Part shown: positions 35,962-45,945 of the stretch, piece by piece
How the letters are laid out: each line of letters begins with the position of its first letter
How positions within the stretch are numbered: the stretch's first letter is position 1
Assembly: GCA_025360715.1 (NCBI GenBank)
Contig: JANYBS010000033.1
Span: 1-52,308, forward strand
Direction of reading: 5' to 3'
Length of the DNA: 52,308 bases
From: Candidatus Eiseniibacteriota bacterium
GTDB taxonomy: Bacteria > Eisenbacteria > RBG-16-71-46
Position numbers and translations under genes: made by a program
The notes under the pieces: model-generated
What the model was told of the DNA's origin: nothing
The model's database searches: none
What the model saw: only the letters and a program-made list of their open reading frames with translations

Positions 35962-38331
35962 GTGGATCCGCATTCGCTTCATCTGCTCGAGTTCCCTCGC
36001 GTGTGCGCGGCGATCGCCGCGCGCGCGGAGTGCGACCGTGCGCGCGAGGCGCTACTGGTATGGCGGCCCTTCCACGAGGCCGCTGCACGTGAGCGTGAAC
36101 TCGAGGCGCTGGCCGAGGCGCTGCGCCGCCAAGGTGAGCCCGGGCAGTCATGCGCCGTGGGGCAAGGCTCCCTTCAGGCGCTGCTCGATCCCGAAGCGCG
36201 CGAGACGCTCGATGGCCTGATGTTGCTCGAGATACTCGGCTGGCTCGAAGCCGCGCGCTCCACGCGCGAGGCTTGGACGCCTGCGGCGCTGCGCGAGCGC
36301 TTTCCCGTGCTCGCCCAGATCGCGGACGGCCTGCCCGATCTTGAGGCGCTGCGCGAGCGGCTCTCGCGGTCGCTCGACGCCGACGGCCGCGTGAAGGACG
36401 ACGCTTCACCTGCGCTGCGCCGCGCGCGCGCCGGGCTGCTCGATGGCGAGCGCCGTTTGCACCAGCAGCTGGAGCGCTGGGTGAGCGGTGTGGGCGACGG
36501 CGGACACGTGACGCGTTTTCATGACCGATTCGTCGCGGTGGTGCCTGCCGCCGGCTTCTCGCGCAAGCGCGGCATCGTGCACGATACGTCGAACAGCGGG
36601 CAGAGCCTGTACGTGGAGCCGCTCGAGATCTGCGAAGCGAACAACCACCTTTTGGAGCTGCGTGGCGTCGCGGATGCCGAATCGCGCCGCATCCTGCGCG
36701 AACTCGCCGAGGGCGTGGAGGTCGCGCGCGAAGCGCTCGTGATGAGTGAGGCGTTGCTCGCGCGCCTCGACGGCCTGCGCGCGCGTGCGCGCTGGGCGGG
36801 CGACTTCGGCGGCATCGCCGTGGTGCCTGGCGAAGGTCCGTTGCGGCTCGTGGGCGCGCGCCATCCGCTGCTGGCAATGGGGCTGCGCGCGGCGAGCCTT
36901 GTGCCGCTGGATCTGGATCTGCACGAAGACGGGCGGCTGCTACTGGTCAGCGGCCCGAACATGGGCGGCAAGACGATCGTGCTCAAGACCGTGGGCCTGG
37001 CGGTGGCCATGGCGCATGCGGCGTTCCCGGTGCTGGCGCGCGAGGGTACGTGCGTGCCGCCGATCGAAGCGATCGTGGTCGATCTGGGCGACGAACAGTC
37101 GGTCGACCAAGGCCTCTCCACGTTCGCCGCGCACCTGCAGCGCCTGCGCGCGATGGCCGAGGCAGCCGGGCCGCACAGCCTGTTGCTCGCCGACGAACTG
37201 GGCGCGGGCACCGATCCCGAAGAAGGCGCTGCGCTGGGCCGCGCGCTGGTCGAGCACTTCGCTGCGAAGCGCAGCTGGGGAGTGCTCACCACGCACCTGG
37301 GCAGTCTCAAGCGCGTCGCGGGGGAAGTCGCTGGCGTCGTCAATGGCTCGCTCGAGTTCGACCGCGAGACGCTCACGCCGCGCTATCGCTTCATGCCCGG
37401 CGTACCCGGCGCAAGCCATGCGCTGTCGGTGGCAGCGAGCCTGGGATTCCCGCCGGCCGTGCTCGAGCGCGCGAACGCGCTCACGAGCGACGAGACGCGG
37501 GCGCTCGAGCGCCTGCTGAGCGAGATCGGCGCGGCGCTGCAGGCGGCGCAGGCCGAGCGCGCGGAGCTCGCCGCCGCGCGGGCGAACGCGCAGGCCGCCG
37601 AAGCGCTGCATCTTGCGGCCACCGAAGACGCACGCAAGACGCTGAGCGAACTGCGCAAGCGCCTGACTGCCGAGAGCGAGGCGATCCTCGCGCGCGTACG
37701 CGAGTTGTGGCAGACGATGCAGCGCGACGCCAAGCGTGCTGAGAAGTCCAAAGCCGGCGCGGAGGTTTTCAAGCAGGGCATGCAGGCGCTCGAGCGCGAC
37801 GCCGAAGCATTGCGCCAGAAGGCTACGCCGGCGGCCGTGGGCCTGCCCGAGGCGCTAGCGGTGCCGGCGCAAGCCTTCACGATCGCGGTGGGCACGCGCG
37901 TGCGTGTCGCAGACCTTGGCATCGAGGCCGAGATCGCCACGCTGCCCGACGCGGAGGGCCGCCTGCAGCTCAAGCGCGGCGCGTGGAACATCCAGTCACA
38001 CGTGAGCAGACTGAGCGCTGCCGCTGCCGCGGCGCCCGCGCCCGCGCGCGGCGGCGCGACCTACAAGCCCGAGTCCGAAGAAGCGGTCCCGGCGCTCGAA
38101 GTGGATCTGCGTGGCATGGAAGTGGACGAAGCGCTCCGGTCGGTGGACCATGGCCTGGACCGCGCGGTGCTGGGCGGCGTGGTCGAGCTGCGTATCATCC
38201 ACGGCATCGGCCGCGGGGTCCTCAAGGCGGCGGTCGAGAAACATCTGCGCGCGCATTCGCAAGTCGAGTCGCAGCGCATGGGCGAAGGGTTCGAAGGCGG
38301 GCGAGGAGTGACCGTGGCGAGGATGCGATGA
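35962..38331 (+). CDS. mutS2: endonuclease MutS2
   Basis: MutS-like ATPase that acts on stalled or collided ribosomes and branched DNA and limits recombination. 789 residues: lever/clamp helices, ATPase core with Walker A GPNMGGKT (331-338), Walker B LLLADELGAGTDP and the TTHLGSLK region, a long coiled coil (about 510-620), a small KOW-like segment and a C-terminal Smr nuclease domain from about 714 with VDLRGMEVDEA and HGIGRGVL. It starts at GTG 35962. It overlaps dnaG by four bases. Confidence 0.95.
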   Translation: MDPHSLHLLEFPRVCAAIAARAECDRAREALLVWRPFHEAAARERELEALAEALRRQGEPGQSCAVGQGSLQALLDPEARETLDGLMLLEILGWLEAARSTREAWTPAALRERFPVLAQIADGLPDLEALRERLSRSLDADGRVKDDASPALRRARAGLLDGERRLHQQLERWVSGVGDGGHVTRFHDRFVAVVPAAGFSRKRGIVHDTSNSGQSLYVEPLEICEANNHLLELRGVADAESRRILRELAEGVEVAREALVMSEALLARLDGLRARARWAGDFGGIAVVPGEGPLRLVGARHPLLAMGLRAASLVPLDLDLHEDGRLLLVSGPNMGGKTIVLKTVGLAVAMAHAAFPVLAREGTCVPPIEAIVVDLGDEQSVDQGLSTFAAHLQRLRAMAEAAGPHSLLLADELGAGTDPEEGAALGRALVEHFAAKRSWGVLTTHLGSLKRVAGEVAGVVNGSLEFDRETLTPRYRFMPGVPGASHALSVAASLGFPPAVLERANALTSDETRALERLLSEIGAALQAAQAERAELAAARANAQAAEALHLAATEDARKTLSELRKRLTAESEAILARVRELWQTMQRDAKRAEKSKAGAEVFKQGMQALERDAEALRQKATPAAVGLPEALAVPAQAFTIAVGTRVRVADLGIEAEIATLPDAEGRLQLKRGAWNIQSHVSRLSAAAAAAPAPARGGATYKPESEEAVPALEVDLRGMEVDEALRSVDHGLDRAVLGGVVELRIIHGIGRGVLKAAVEKHLRAHSQVESQRMGEGFEGGRGVTVARMR

Positions 38332-40049
38332 GCGGCGTGCGCACCGATGACTGGGTCGAACGCGTTCGCGCGGCGAGCGACATCGTCGACATCATCGGGC
38401 AGACTGTGACGCTCAAGCGCGTCGGGCGGAATTTCGTGGGGCTCTGCCCGTTCCATGCGGACAAATCGCCGTCGTTCTCCGTGAGCGCAGAGCGGCAGTT
38501 CTATCACTGCTTCAGCTGCAAGGCCGGCGGCGACATCTTCAAGTACATCCAGGAGTCCGAGAAAGTCGGTTTTCTGGAAGCGGTCGAGATGCTCAGCCGC
38601 CGCGCGGGCATCCCCATCCCCGAACGCCGGACCGCCGAGCGTTCCTCGCGCGCGCCGATCCTGGAGGCGCTCGATGCCGCCGCGACCGCGTACGAACAGT
38701 GGCTGGGCGATCCGAACACGGGCGCTGCCGCGCGCGCATACCTGGATCGCCGCGGCATCGCACGCGAGACGCAGCGCGAGTTCCGGCTGGGATTGGCGCC
38801 GGCGGGCTGGGAGAACCTGACGCCGCGCCTCAAGGGCCGGTTCACCGACGAGACGCTCATCGAGGCGCGCCTGGCGGGGCGCCGCGAGGGCGCGCGCAGC
38901 CTGTATGATTGGTTCCGCAATCGCCTCATGGTGCCGCTCATCGCGCCCGGAGGCGCCGTGATCGGCTTCGGCGCCCGGGCCATGGGCGACGAGCAGCCCA
39001 AATACCTGAACTCCTCCGAGAGCTCGGTCTACCACAAGAGTCACTATCTTTTCGGGCTTGAGCAGGCGCGCAGACATGTGGCCGCCGACGGCGAGGTGAT
39101 CGTGGTCGAGGGCTACTTCGACGCCATCTCGCTGCATCAGGCGGGGATCCGCAACACGGTCGCCACCTCCGGCACGGCGCTCACGGCCGAGCACGCCAAG
39201 ACGCTCAAGCGGATGGCCCGTGGGGTCGCCCTGACCTACGATGGCGACAATGCCGGGCAGGAGGCCATGTTGCGCTCCTTGGGCGTGTTGCTGGCCGAGG
39301 GGATCGACGTTGCAGTGGTCGATCTTCCCGAGGGGGACGATCCCGATACCCTCCTGCGTCGCGCAGGACCGGCCGGATGGGGTATAGTGCGCGATTCCTC
39401 GTACGATGCAGTGGAATTCGTGCAACGGCACGTGCTGCGACGTGGCGGCGGGGGCGATCCCCGTGAACGCGCGTTGCAGACGGTCGTGCGCATGCTCACC
39501 GGGGTGCAGGATGCTATCCGGCTTCGGCTACTGGTCGAGCGTGCGAGTCAGGTTTTCGGTCTGGGCGAGCAGGTGATCGCCCGGGCGGTGGCGTTACAGC
39601 GTCAAGGGCAGCGCAGCGAACAGCCGGTCGCATCGGCGGTCTCGGTGCAGCGCCGCGTCACTCTGGATGTCGAGAAGGTGTTGTTGCAGGGAGTACTGGC
39701 AGAACCAGGGATGCTCGAGGAGGTGCAAGCCTCGATCGTTCCGGAGGATCTGGAAGACCCCGCGGCGCGGATGCTCGCGACGTGGATCTGGGAGCACGGA
39801 GCGGAGCAGCCCCCCCTGGACGGGCCGGTGGCGGATCTTGCGCGTGAACTCCTCGCGGCATCGGGTGAAGGATTGGATTGGCAGGCCGAGGTCCGTGGCG
39901 CCGTGCGCCGCGTCGTGATCCGCAGTCTCCAGCGGGGAAGACGCGAACGCACCGCACGCCTGGCGGTGGCCCGCGGAGAAGAGGCGGAGCGCTTGATGTT
40001 CGAGATCCGCGAGATCGCCGACCGGCTCAATGAGCTGAGCAAGTCCTGA
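38328..40049 (+). CDS. dnaG: DNA primase
   Basis: Makes RNA primers at the replication fork. 573 residues: zinc-binding domain with C40, H43, C61 and C64 (CPFH and CFSC), the RNA-polymerase basic domain, and TOPRIM with VEGYFDAI and YDGDNAG plus EGDDPDTLL. The C-terminal helicase-binding domain is divergent. The ATG overlaps the mutS2 stop; rpoD follows after 14 bases, giving a dnaG-rpoD macromolecular synthesis pair without rpsU, which lies 3 kb upstream in its own unit. Confidence 0.96.
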   Translation: MSGVRTDDWVERVRAASDIVDIIGQTVTLKRVGRNFVGLCPFHADKSPSFSVSAERQFYHCFSCKAGGDIFKYIQESEKVGFLEAVEMLSRRAGIPIPERRTAERSSRAPILEALDAAATAYEQWLGDPNTGAAARAYLDRRGIARETQREFRLGLAPAGWENLTPRLKGRFTDETLIEARLAGRREGARSLYDWFRNRLMVPLIAPGGAVIGFGARAMGDEQPKYLNSSESSVYHKSHYLFGLEQARRHVAADGEVIVVEGYFDAISLHQAGIRNTVATSGTALTAEHAKTLKRMARGVALTYDGDNAGQEAMLRSLGVLLAEGIDVAVVDLPEGDDPDTLLRRAGPAGWGIVRDSSYDAVEFVQRHVLRRGGGGDPRERALQTVVRMLTGVQDAIRLRLLVERASQVFGLGEQVIARAVALQRQGQRSEQPVASAVSVQRRVTLDVEKVLLQGVLAEPGMLEEVQASIVPEDLEDPAARMLATWIWEHGAEQPPLDGPVADLARELLAASGEGLDWQAEVRGAVRRVVIRSLQRGRRERTARLAVARGEEAERLMFEIREIADRLNELSKS

Positions 40050-40063
40050 GGAGAATCCGCTCC

Positions 40064-41866
<1,803 letters not shown>

Positions 41867-41890
41867 GCGCAAAAGGTATTCCCATACGCG

Positions 41891-41922
41891 AACGGCCCGC
41901 GGCGAAGTCGCCGCGGGCCGTT
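41891..41922. terminator. strong hairpin terminator after rpoD
   Basis: A 15-bp perfect stem, AACGGCCCGCGGCGA (41891-41905) with TCGCCGCGGGCCGTT (41908-41922) and a two-base AG centre, followed by TCGCTT. It lies between rpoD and a minus-strand gene that ends at 41940, so it can serve both directions. Confidence 0.88.
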
Positions 41923-41939
41923 TCGCTTGCGGCGAAGCC

Positions 41940-42578
41940 TCAGGGCTCGCGCGTCATCACCGCCAGAAGCACCGCCGGTATGCTCAACTGCGAGGCCGGC
42001 TGCACGACATCGATCGCGGTGAAGGCGTCCGCGTAGCCCCGGTGCGCGAATCCCACGCTCCAGTGGCCCGGCGGCAGGCCGGCAACCAGGTACGCGCCGG
42101 TGGAGTCCGTGATCGCCAGCGCCGGGAAGCCATTCACCGAGACGAACGTGCCGGAGGGATCGCTCTTCGCTTGCAGCATGACGACACCGCTCGCGCGCGA
42201 CGCGGTGTGCAGGGCCAGGTTCACGAGCAGCGTATCGGCGAGCGCGCGATCCGTGCCCGGGACCCGCACGCTGGAACCGGCGACCTGATTCGCAGTGCCT
42301 GCGGCATGCACGAAGGCGGAGCCCTGGCGAAGCGCGATCGTGCAGTGGCCCGCGGCGTCGGTCGTGAGCGACACGTGCGCGCGGACCCCTGCCGAATCGG
42401 GCGTGGTCACTGTCACGTCCACGTTCGGCGCAGCGGCGCCGAGGCTATCGGTCACCGCGAACGTCACCGTGCGATGCACCGTGGCGGCGGGCCTGGGATC
42501 CGTGGGAGTAGTGCACCCGGGACATAGCGCAAGCGTGGCGAGCGAGGCGAGAAATAGGGTGAGGAAGGAAGGTCGCAT
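41940..42578 (-). CDS. secreted lipoprotein with carboxypeptidase-regulatory-like domain
   Basis: 212 residues on the minus strand. A lipoprotein signal ends at LCPGC (Cys about 22). Two beta-rich modules follow; TITDSTGAYLVAGLPPG-type text (seen as ITDSTGAYLVAGLPPGHWSVGF) and an earlier TTDAAGHCTI match the carboxypeptidase regulatory-like/Ig-like fold. It probably sits on the outer membrane. It stands alone, convergent with rpoD and divergent from a tRNA pair. Role unknown. Confidence 0.75.
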   Translation of the reverse strand: MRPSFLTLFLASLATLALCPGCTTPTDPRPAATVHRTVTFAVTDSLGAAAPNVDVTVTTPDSAGVRAHVSLTTDAAGHCTIALRQGSAFVHAAGTANQVAGSSVRVPGTDRALADTLLVNLALHTASRASGVVMLQAKSDPSGTFVSVNGFPALAITDSTGAYLVAGLPPGHWSVGFAHRGYADAFTAIDVVQPASQLSIPAVLLAVMTREP

Positions 42579-42652
42579 GCCATGAAGCCTGCACCTGTCC
42601 TACGAGCTGGGCAAGGAGCGAGTGACGCATCGCGAGCATGCAGAGGGTTGGC

Positions 42653-42682
42653 TTGACGACCTGCGCCGGGGCGGTGTACAAA
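42653..42682 (+). promoter_or_regulatory. sigma-70 promoter for the tRNA-Met/tRNA-Val pair
   Basis: TTGACG (42653-42658), 18-base spacer, TACAAA (42677-42682), 40 bases before the first tRNA. It may also drive the zinc-ribbon and patatin genes by read-through. Confidence 0.65.
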
Positions 42683-42722
42683 CCTCAGGCTTCTGACGCA
42701 GGTCGTGCCTTCACTTCGAACT

Positions 42723-42796
42723 GGGCCCATAGCTCAGTGGTCCAGAGCCGCCGGCTCATAACCGGTAAGACCCTGGTTCGAATCCAGGTGGGCCCA
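42723..42796 (+). tRNA. tRNA with CAT anticodon (elongator Met or Ile2)
   Basis: Acceptor GGGCCCA/TGGGCCC, D-arm TAGCTCAGTGGTCCAGAGC, anticodon stem GCCGG/CCGGT with loop CTCATAA (anticodon CAT), T-arm CCTGG-TTCGAAT-CCAGG. The paired first base rules out initiator tRNA. Elongator Met and the lysidine-modified Ile2 species cannot be told apart by eye. CCA is not encoded (TTCC follows), unlike the other four tRNAs here. Confidence 0.92.
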
Positions 42797-42827
42797 TTCC
42801 TTGCGCCGCGCGATACCACGACTTCGT

Positions 42828-42903
42828 GGGCGAATAGCTCAGCTGGTAGAGCATCTGGATCACAACCAGAGGGTCGGGGGTTCGAGCCCCTCTTCGCCCA
42901 CCA
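42828..42903 (+). tRNA. tRNA-Val (CAC)
   Basis: Acceptor GGGCGAA/TTCGCCC, D-arm TAGCTCAGCTGGTAGAGC, anticodon stem TCTGG/CCAGA with loop ATCACAA (anticodon CAC, reads GTG), T-loop TTCGAGC. CCA is encoded (42901-42903). Confidence 0.95.
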
Positions 42904-42923
42904 TCTTCACCCTCACGCGCGAG

Positions 42924-42940
42924 ACGGGAGTCGCTCCCGT
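42924..42940 (+). promoter_or_regulatory. hairpin covering the ribosome site of the zinc-ribbon gene
   Basis: ACGGGAG-TCG-CTCCCGT is a perfect 7-bp stem with a three-base loop. The left arm contains GGGAG, the likely ribosome site, and the right arm runs into the GTG start (42939). It lies 20 bases after tRNA-Val, so it could shut translation, or act as a weak terminator after the tRNAs. Confidence 0.6.
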
Positions 42941-43661
42941 GACGGACGAACTCCGGCACCATTGGACGCTGCACCTCCTCGACGAGGACTCCGCGCGTCA
43001 CGAGGCGCAGCTCGCGAAGCATCCCGATCAGCGCAAGGCGCACGAGACGCGACTCGCCGCCGCTCGCAAGACGCTCGCCGCCAACGCCGCTCAGAGCGCC
43101 GAAGCGCAGAAGCAGCGCCGCGTGCTCGAGCAGGAGATCGCCGCCTTCGACACCGCGCAGGCCCGCTTCCAGCAACAGCTTGAGCGCGTGACCGACCAGA
43201 AGCAATTCGAAGCCGTCCAGCATGAGATCGCGGCCGTGCGCGCCAAGCGCTCCGACGTGGAGACCGCGGCGCTCGAATTGCTGGATCGCGAGGAAGGCTT
43301 GGCCGCCGCGAACCCCACGCTCGCGCATGCGCTCGAGAAAGCCGAGAACGATGCGGCGGTGGTGTTCCTCACGCTCGACACCGAAGCGGCGAAGCTGAAC
43401 GCCGAACTCGCCGCACTCGCGGCGAAGCGCGCCGACGCGGTGGCGCTGCTCGATGCGCCCGCCCGCTCGCTCTACGAACGCCTGCGCGGCTTGCGCGGTG
43501 GTCGCGCCGTGGCGGCCTTCGAGCGCGGCGCATGTGGCGCGTGCTTTCGTACCCAGCCGCCCGTGGCGTTGCAGGAAGCGCGCCGCCGCCAGCGCCTGCT
43601 CGCTTGCGATGGCTGCGGGCGGCTGCTCATGCTGGCGCCAGAGGATGGCGCGGCCGAGTGA
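42939..43661 (+). CDS. coiled-coil protein with C-terminal C4 zinc ribbon
   Basis: 240 residues. Most of it is a long antiparallel-type coiled coil (about 10-175, rich in Ala, Glu, Arg), followed by a four-Cys zinc ribbon (CGACF and CDGCG, about 201-228). This is the architecture of the zf-RING_7/CT398-like family found beside RNase H or Nif3-type genes in many bacteria and thought to bind nucleic acid. The GTG start is inside a hairpin. Its stop overlaps the patatin start, and rnhA follows. Confidence 0.82.
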   Translation: MTDELRHHWTLHLLDEDSARHEAQLAKHPDQRKAHETRLAAARKTLAANAAQSAEAQKQRRVLEQEIAAFDTAQARFQQQLERVTDQKQFEAVQHEIAAVRAKRSDVETAALELLDREEGLAAANPTLAHALEKAENDAAVVFLTLDTEAAKLNAELAALAAKRADAVALLDAPARSLYERLRGLRGGRAVAAFERGACGACFRTQPPVALQEARRRQRLLACDGCGRLLMLAPEDGAAE

Positions 43662-45049
43662 TCCCGCGCCGCCTCAAGGCTGACCTGCCGCTGCGTCGTA
43701 TCGCGCTCGTGCTCTCAGGCGGCGGCGCGCTCGGCGCGTATGAAGTCGGCGTGCTGCGCGTGCTCGAACAGATCGCGCTCAAGCCCGCGGTCGTGGCCGG
43801 TGTCTCGGTGGGCGCGATGAACGCCGTGATCTGGCTCGCGCACGGCCAACGCACTGCTGCGCTCGACGGCGTGTGGCGCAAACTGCGCGGCGAGAATGTG
43901 GGATTGCACTGGGTCACGCTCGCGCTGCGCTCGGCGGGCGCGCTTGCGCTGATCGTGGCGCTACTGGAAGTCTTCCTCACGCTCGCGGGTTCCCGCGAGT
44001 TCTCGGGCGCCTATTGGCTGTGGAAGAAGTGGAGCGGCCGCGTCGACTTGTGGTCCGCTCAGCTCGACATGATGTCGTGGCTCGTCGTTGCCGCGCTCGG
44101 CCTGGGGGTGGTGTTGAGCGCTCGGCGCATCGAGGCATGGGTCGCCAGCAGCCAGAGCGTGGGGGATCCCGGCCGCAGCCGGCAGGTGCTCGGCCGCGTC
44201 ACGCTCGCCGTGGCGGCGATGCATTCCGTCGTGTGGCTCATGGGCTGGCCGTGGCCGCACCGGTTCAGCGCAAGCTTGCTGCTGCTGCTCACGCTCACGT
44301 GGCTCGCGGGCGGGCCCGGCCATACCGGCGCGTGGCTGCGGCGCGTGGCATTCGGGCTCATGCCCGAGACGGGCGGGCGCGGCCTGTGGGGCGGCGTCGC
44401 ACGCCGGCGCGTGGTCGAGCAACTGGTCAAGGATGGCGACCCGAAGCGCATCATGAGCAGCGAGACGCGGCTGATCGTGAGTGCGCTCGCAGTCGATAGC
44501 GGCCGCGTATGCCACTTCGTGAACTGGGCGCATCCCGAAGCGGCGTTCGTCTCTCGCGTGCACGCCGAGTTGGGCGAGGTGGTATCGGTGCGCGATACGG
44601 CCGAGATGGTCACCGCGGTCATGGCGTCCTCTGCGATCCCCGGCGTGTTCGAACCGGTGCGGATCGATGGCCGTGACTTCGTGGACGCAGGCGGATTCTC
44701 GAACCAGCCGCTGCACCTGGCGATCGCCGCCGATGCCGACGCCGTCCTGGTGGTATTGCTCACGCCCAGTAGCACACCCACGCTTTCCCCGACGCCCGAC
44801 AGCCTGGCCACGCTCGCCGGCCGATTGCTGGAGCTGGCCAACTGGCGCGACCTGCAGATGGAACTGCGCGCGCTGCCCGAAGGCTTCTCGCGCGAAGGTT
44901 CCCCGGCGCGTGTCTGCGTGGTGGAGCCGCAGCGCCCATTGCCGGGCAGTGTGCTGGGCTTCGATCCCGCACAGGCCGCCCAATTGATCGCGCTGGGCGA
45001 GGCCGATGCGTGGCGCGCTCTGGAGCGGGCGGGGTGGCTGCAGGGATGA
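43658..45049 (+). CDS. patatin-like phospholipase with inserted membrane helices
   Basis: 463 residues. The oxyanion motif GGGALGAYEVG (21-31) and nucleophile elbow GVSVG (Ser50) open the protein, and the catalytic Asp is Asp343 in FVDAGGFSNQP, so the Ser-Asp dyad appears complete. Between them lies an unusual insert of about 170 residues with four likely membrane helices (for example ALALIVALLEVFLTLAG, WLVVAALGLGVVLSA, LLLLLTLTWLAGG). The enzyme is therefore probably membrane-embedded. GTG start overlapping the previous gene. Confidence 0.85.
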   Translation: MIPRRLKADLPLRRIALVLSGGGALGAYEVGVLRVLEQIALKPAVVAGVSVGAMNAVIWLAHGQRTAALDGVWRKLRGENVGLHWVTLALRSAGALALIVALLEVFLTLAGSREFSGAYWLWKKWSGRVDLWSAQLDMMSWLVVAALGLGVVLSARRIEAWVASSQSVGDPGRSRQVLGRVTLAVAAMHSVVWLMGWPWPHRFSASLLLLLTLTWLAGGPGHTGAWLRRVAFGLMPETGGRGLWGGVARRRVVEQLVKDGDPKRIMSSETRLIVSALAVDSGRVCHFVNWAHPEAAFVSRVHAELGEVVSVRDTAEMVTAVMASSAIPGVFEPVRIDGRDFVDAGGFSNQPLHLAIAADADAVLVVLLTPSSTPTLSPTPDSLATLAGRLLELANWRDLQMELRALPEGFSREGSPARVCVVEPQRPLPGSVLGFDPAQAAQLIALGEADAWRALERAGWLQG

Positions 45050-45064
45050 GCGCGAGTTTCGCGG

Positions 45065-45093
45065 TTGTGGCCGCCCGCTGCCTCCAGTAGGGT
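45065..45093 (+). promoter_or_regulatory. leaderless promoter for rnhA
   Basis: TTGTGG (45065-45070), 17-base spacer, TAGGGT (45088-45093). The -10 ends seven bases before the ATG at 45101, so transcription would begin at or next to the start codon. No ribosome site precedes the ATG, which agrees with a leaderless message. Confidence 0.6.
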
Positions 45094-45100
45094 GCCGCGC

Positions 45101-45550
45101 ATGGACGCGACGACACCCCACAGCAAGACGCATTGGACACTGAGTTGTGATGGCGGCTCGCGGGGCAATCCCGGGCCGGCAGCCTACGGCTTCGTGCTCT
45201 GCGATCCGCAGGGGCGCGAGGTCGAGGCCAAGGGCGAGTACATCGGCACCGCCACCAACAACGTGGCCGAGTACAAGGCGCTCATCGCCGGGCTGCACGC
45301 TGCCGTGCAGCTGGGCGCATCGCCGCTCGCCGTGGTGATGGACTCGGAGCTGGTGATACGCCAGATGACCGGGCAATACAAAGTGAAGAACGAAGGCCTC
45401 AAGCCATTGCACCAGGAAGCGCGAATGGTGTCGGGCAAGCTGGTCAAAGTGAGTTGGTCGTCGGTGCGTCGCGACGACAATAGCCGTGCAGACGGCTTGG
45501 TGAACCTGGCGCTGGATGAAGTGCAGAAGAGACCTGAGTCCAACAGGTGA
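45101..45550 (+). CDS. rnhA: ribonuclease HI family protein
   Basis: Degrades RNA in RNA-DNA hybrids. 149 residues. The four acidic active-site residues are seen: Asp in SCDGGSRGNPGPA, Glu in NNVAEYKAL, Asp in VVMDSELV and Asp in NSRADGLVN. It is of the compact type without the basic protrusion, as in archaeal/Bacillus YpdQ-like enzymes. The final 18 bases lie within the RNase P RNA gene that follows. Confidence 0.92.
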   Translation: MDATTPHSKTHWTLSCDGGSRGNPGPAAYGFVLCDPQGREVEAKGEYIGTATNNVAEYKALIAGLHAAVQLGASPLAVVMDSELVIRQMTGQYKVKNEGLKPLHQEARMVSGKLVKVSWSSVRRDDNSRADGLVNLALDEVQKRPESNR

Positions 45551-45944
45551 TCGCGCGGCGCGCGCTGAAGCCTCCGCCTACGGCGGGGCGCCAAAGTGCC
45601 GACGTGAGGAAAGTCCGAACTCCACAGGGCAAGGCGCTGGGTAATCCCCAGGGGGCGAGAGCCTACGGAAAGTGCAACAGAGAGCAGACCGCCAACGGGC
45701 GGCGCGGAACAACGCGCCGCTGCGGGCAAGGGTGAAACGGTGAGGTAAGAGCTCACCAGCGGCGACGGCGACGTCACCGGCTCGGTAAACCCCGCCTGGA
45801 GCAAGACCGCATAGAGGGGGAGGTGTGTGTCCCGCACCGCTATCACCCCAGGGTCGGTCGCATCGAGGTGGTTGGAGACAACCATCCCAGTCAAATGATC
45901 ACCACGGAGTCATCCGACAGAATTCGGCTTACGGGGGACTCGGG
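45533..45944 (+). ncRNA. rnpB: RNase P RNA (type A)
   Basis: Catalytic RNA that trims tRNA 5' ends. The conserved blocks are clear: GAGGAAAGTCC of P4 (45606-45616), CAACAGAGAGCAGACCGCC, GGTGAGGTAAGAGCTCACC, CGGTAAACCCC, GGAGCAAGACC and the 3' ACAGAATTCGGCTTA. P1 is CCTGAGTCC (45533-45541) with GGACTCGGG (45936-45944), and P2 is GGTGATC (45546-45552) with GATCACC (45897-45903). P1 begins inside the last codons of rnhA and ends one base before the next ATG. Confidence 0.96.
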
Positions 45945-45945
45945 T

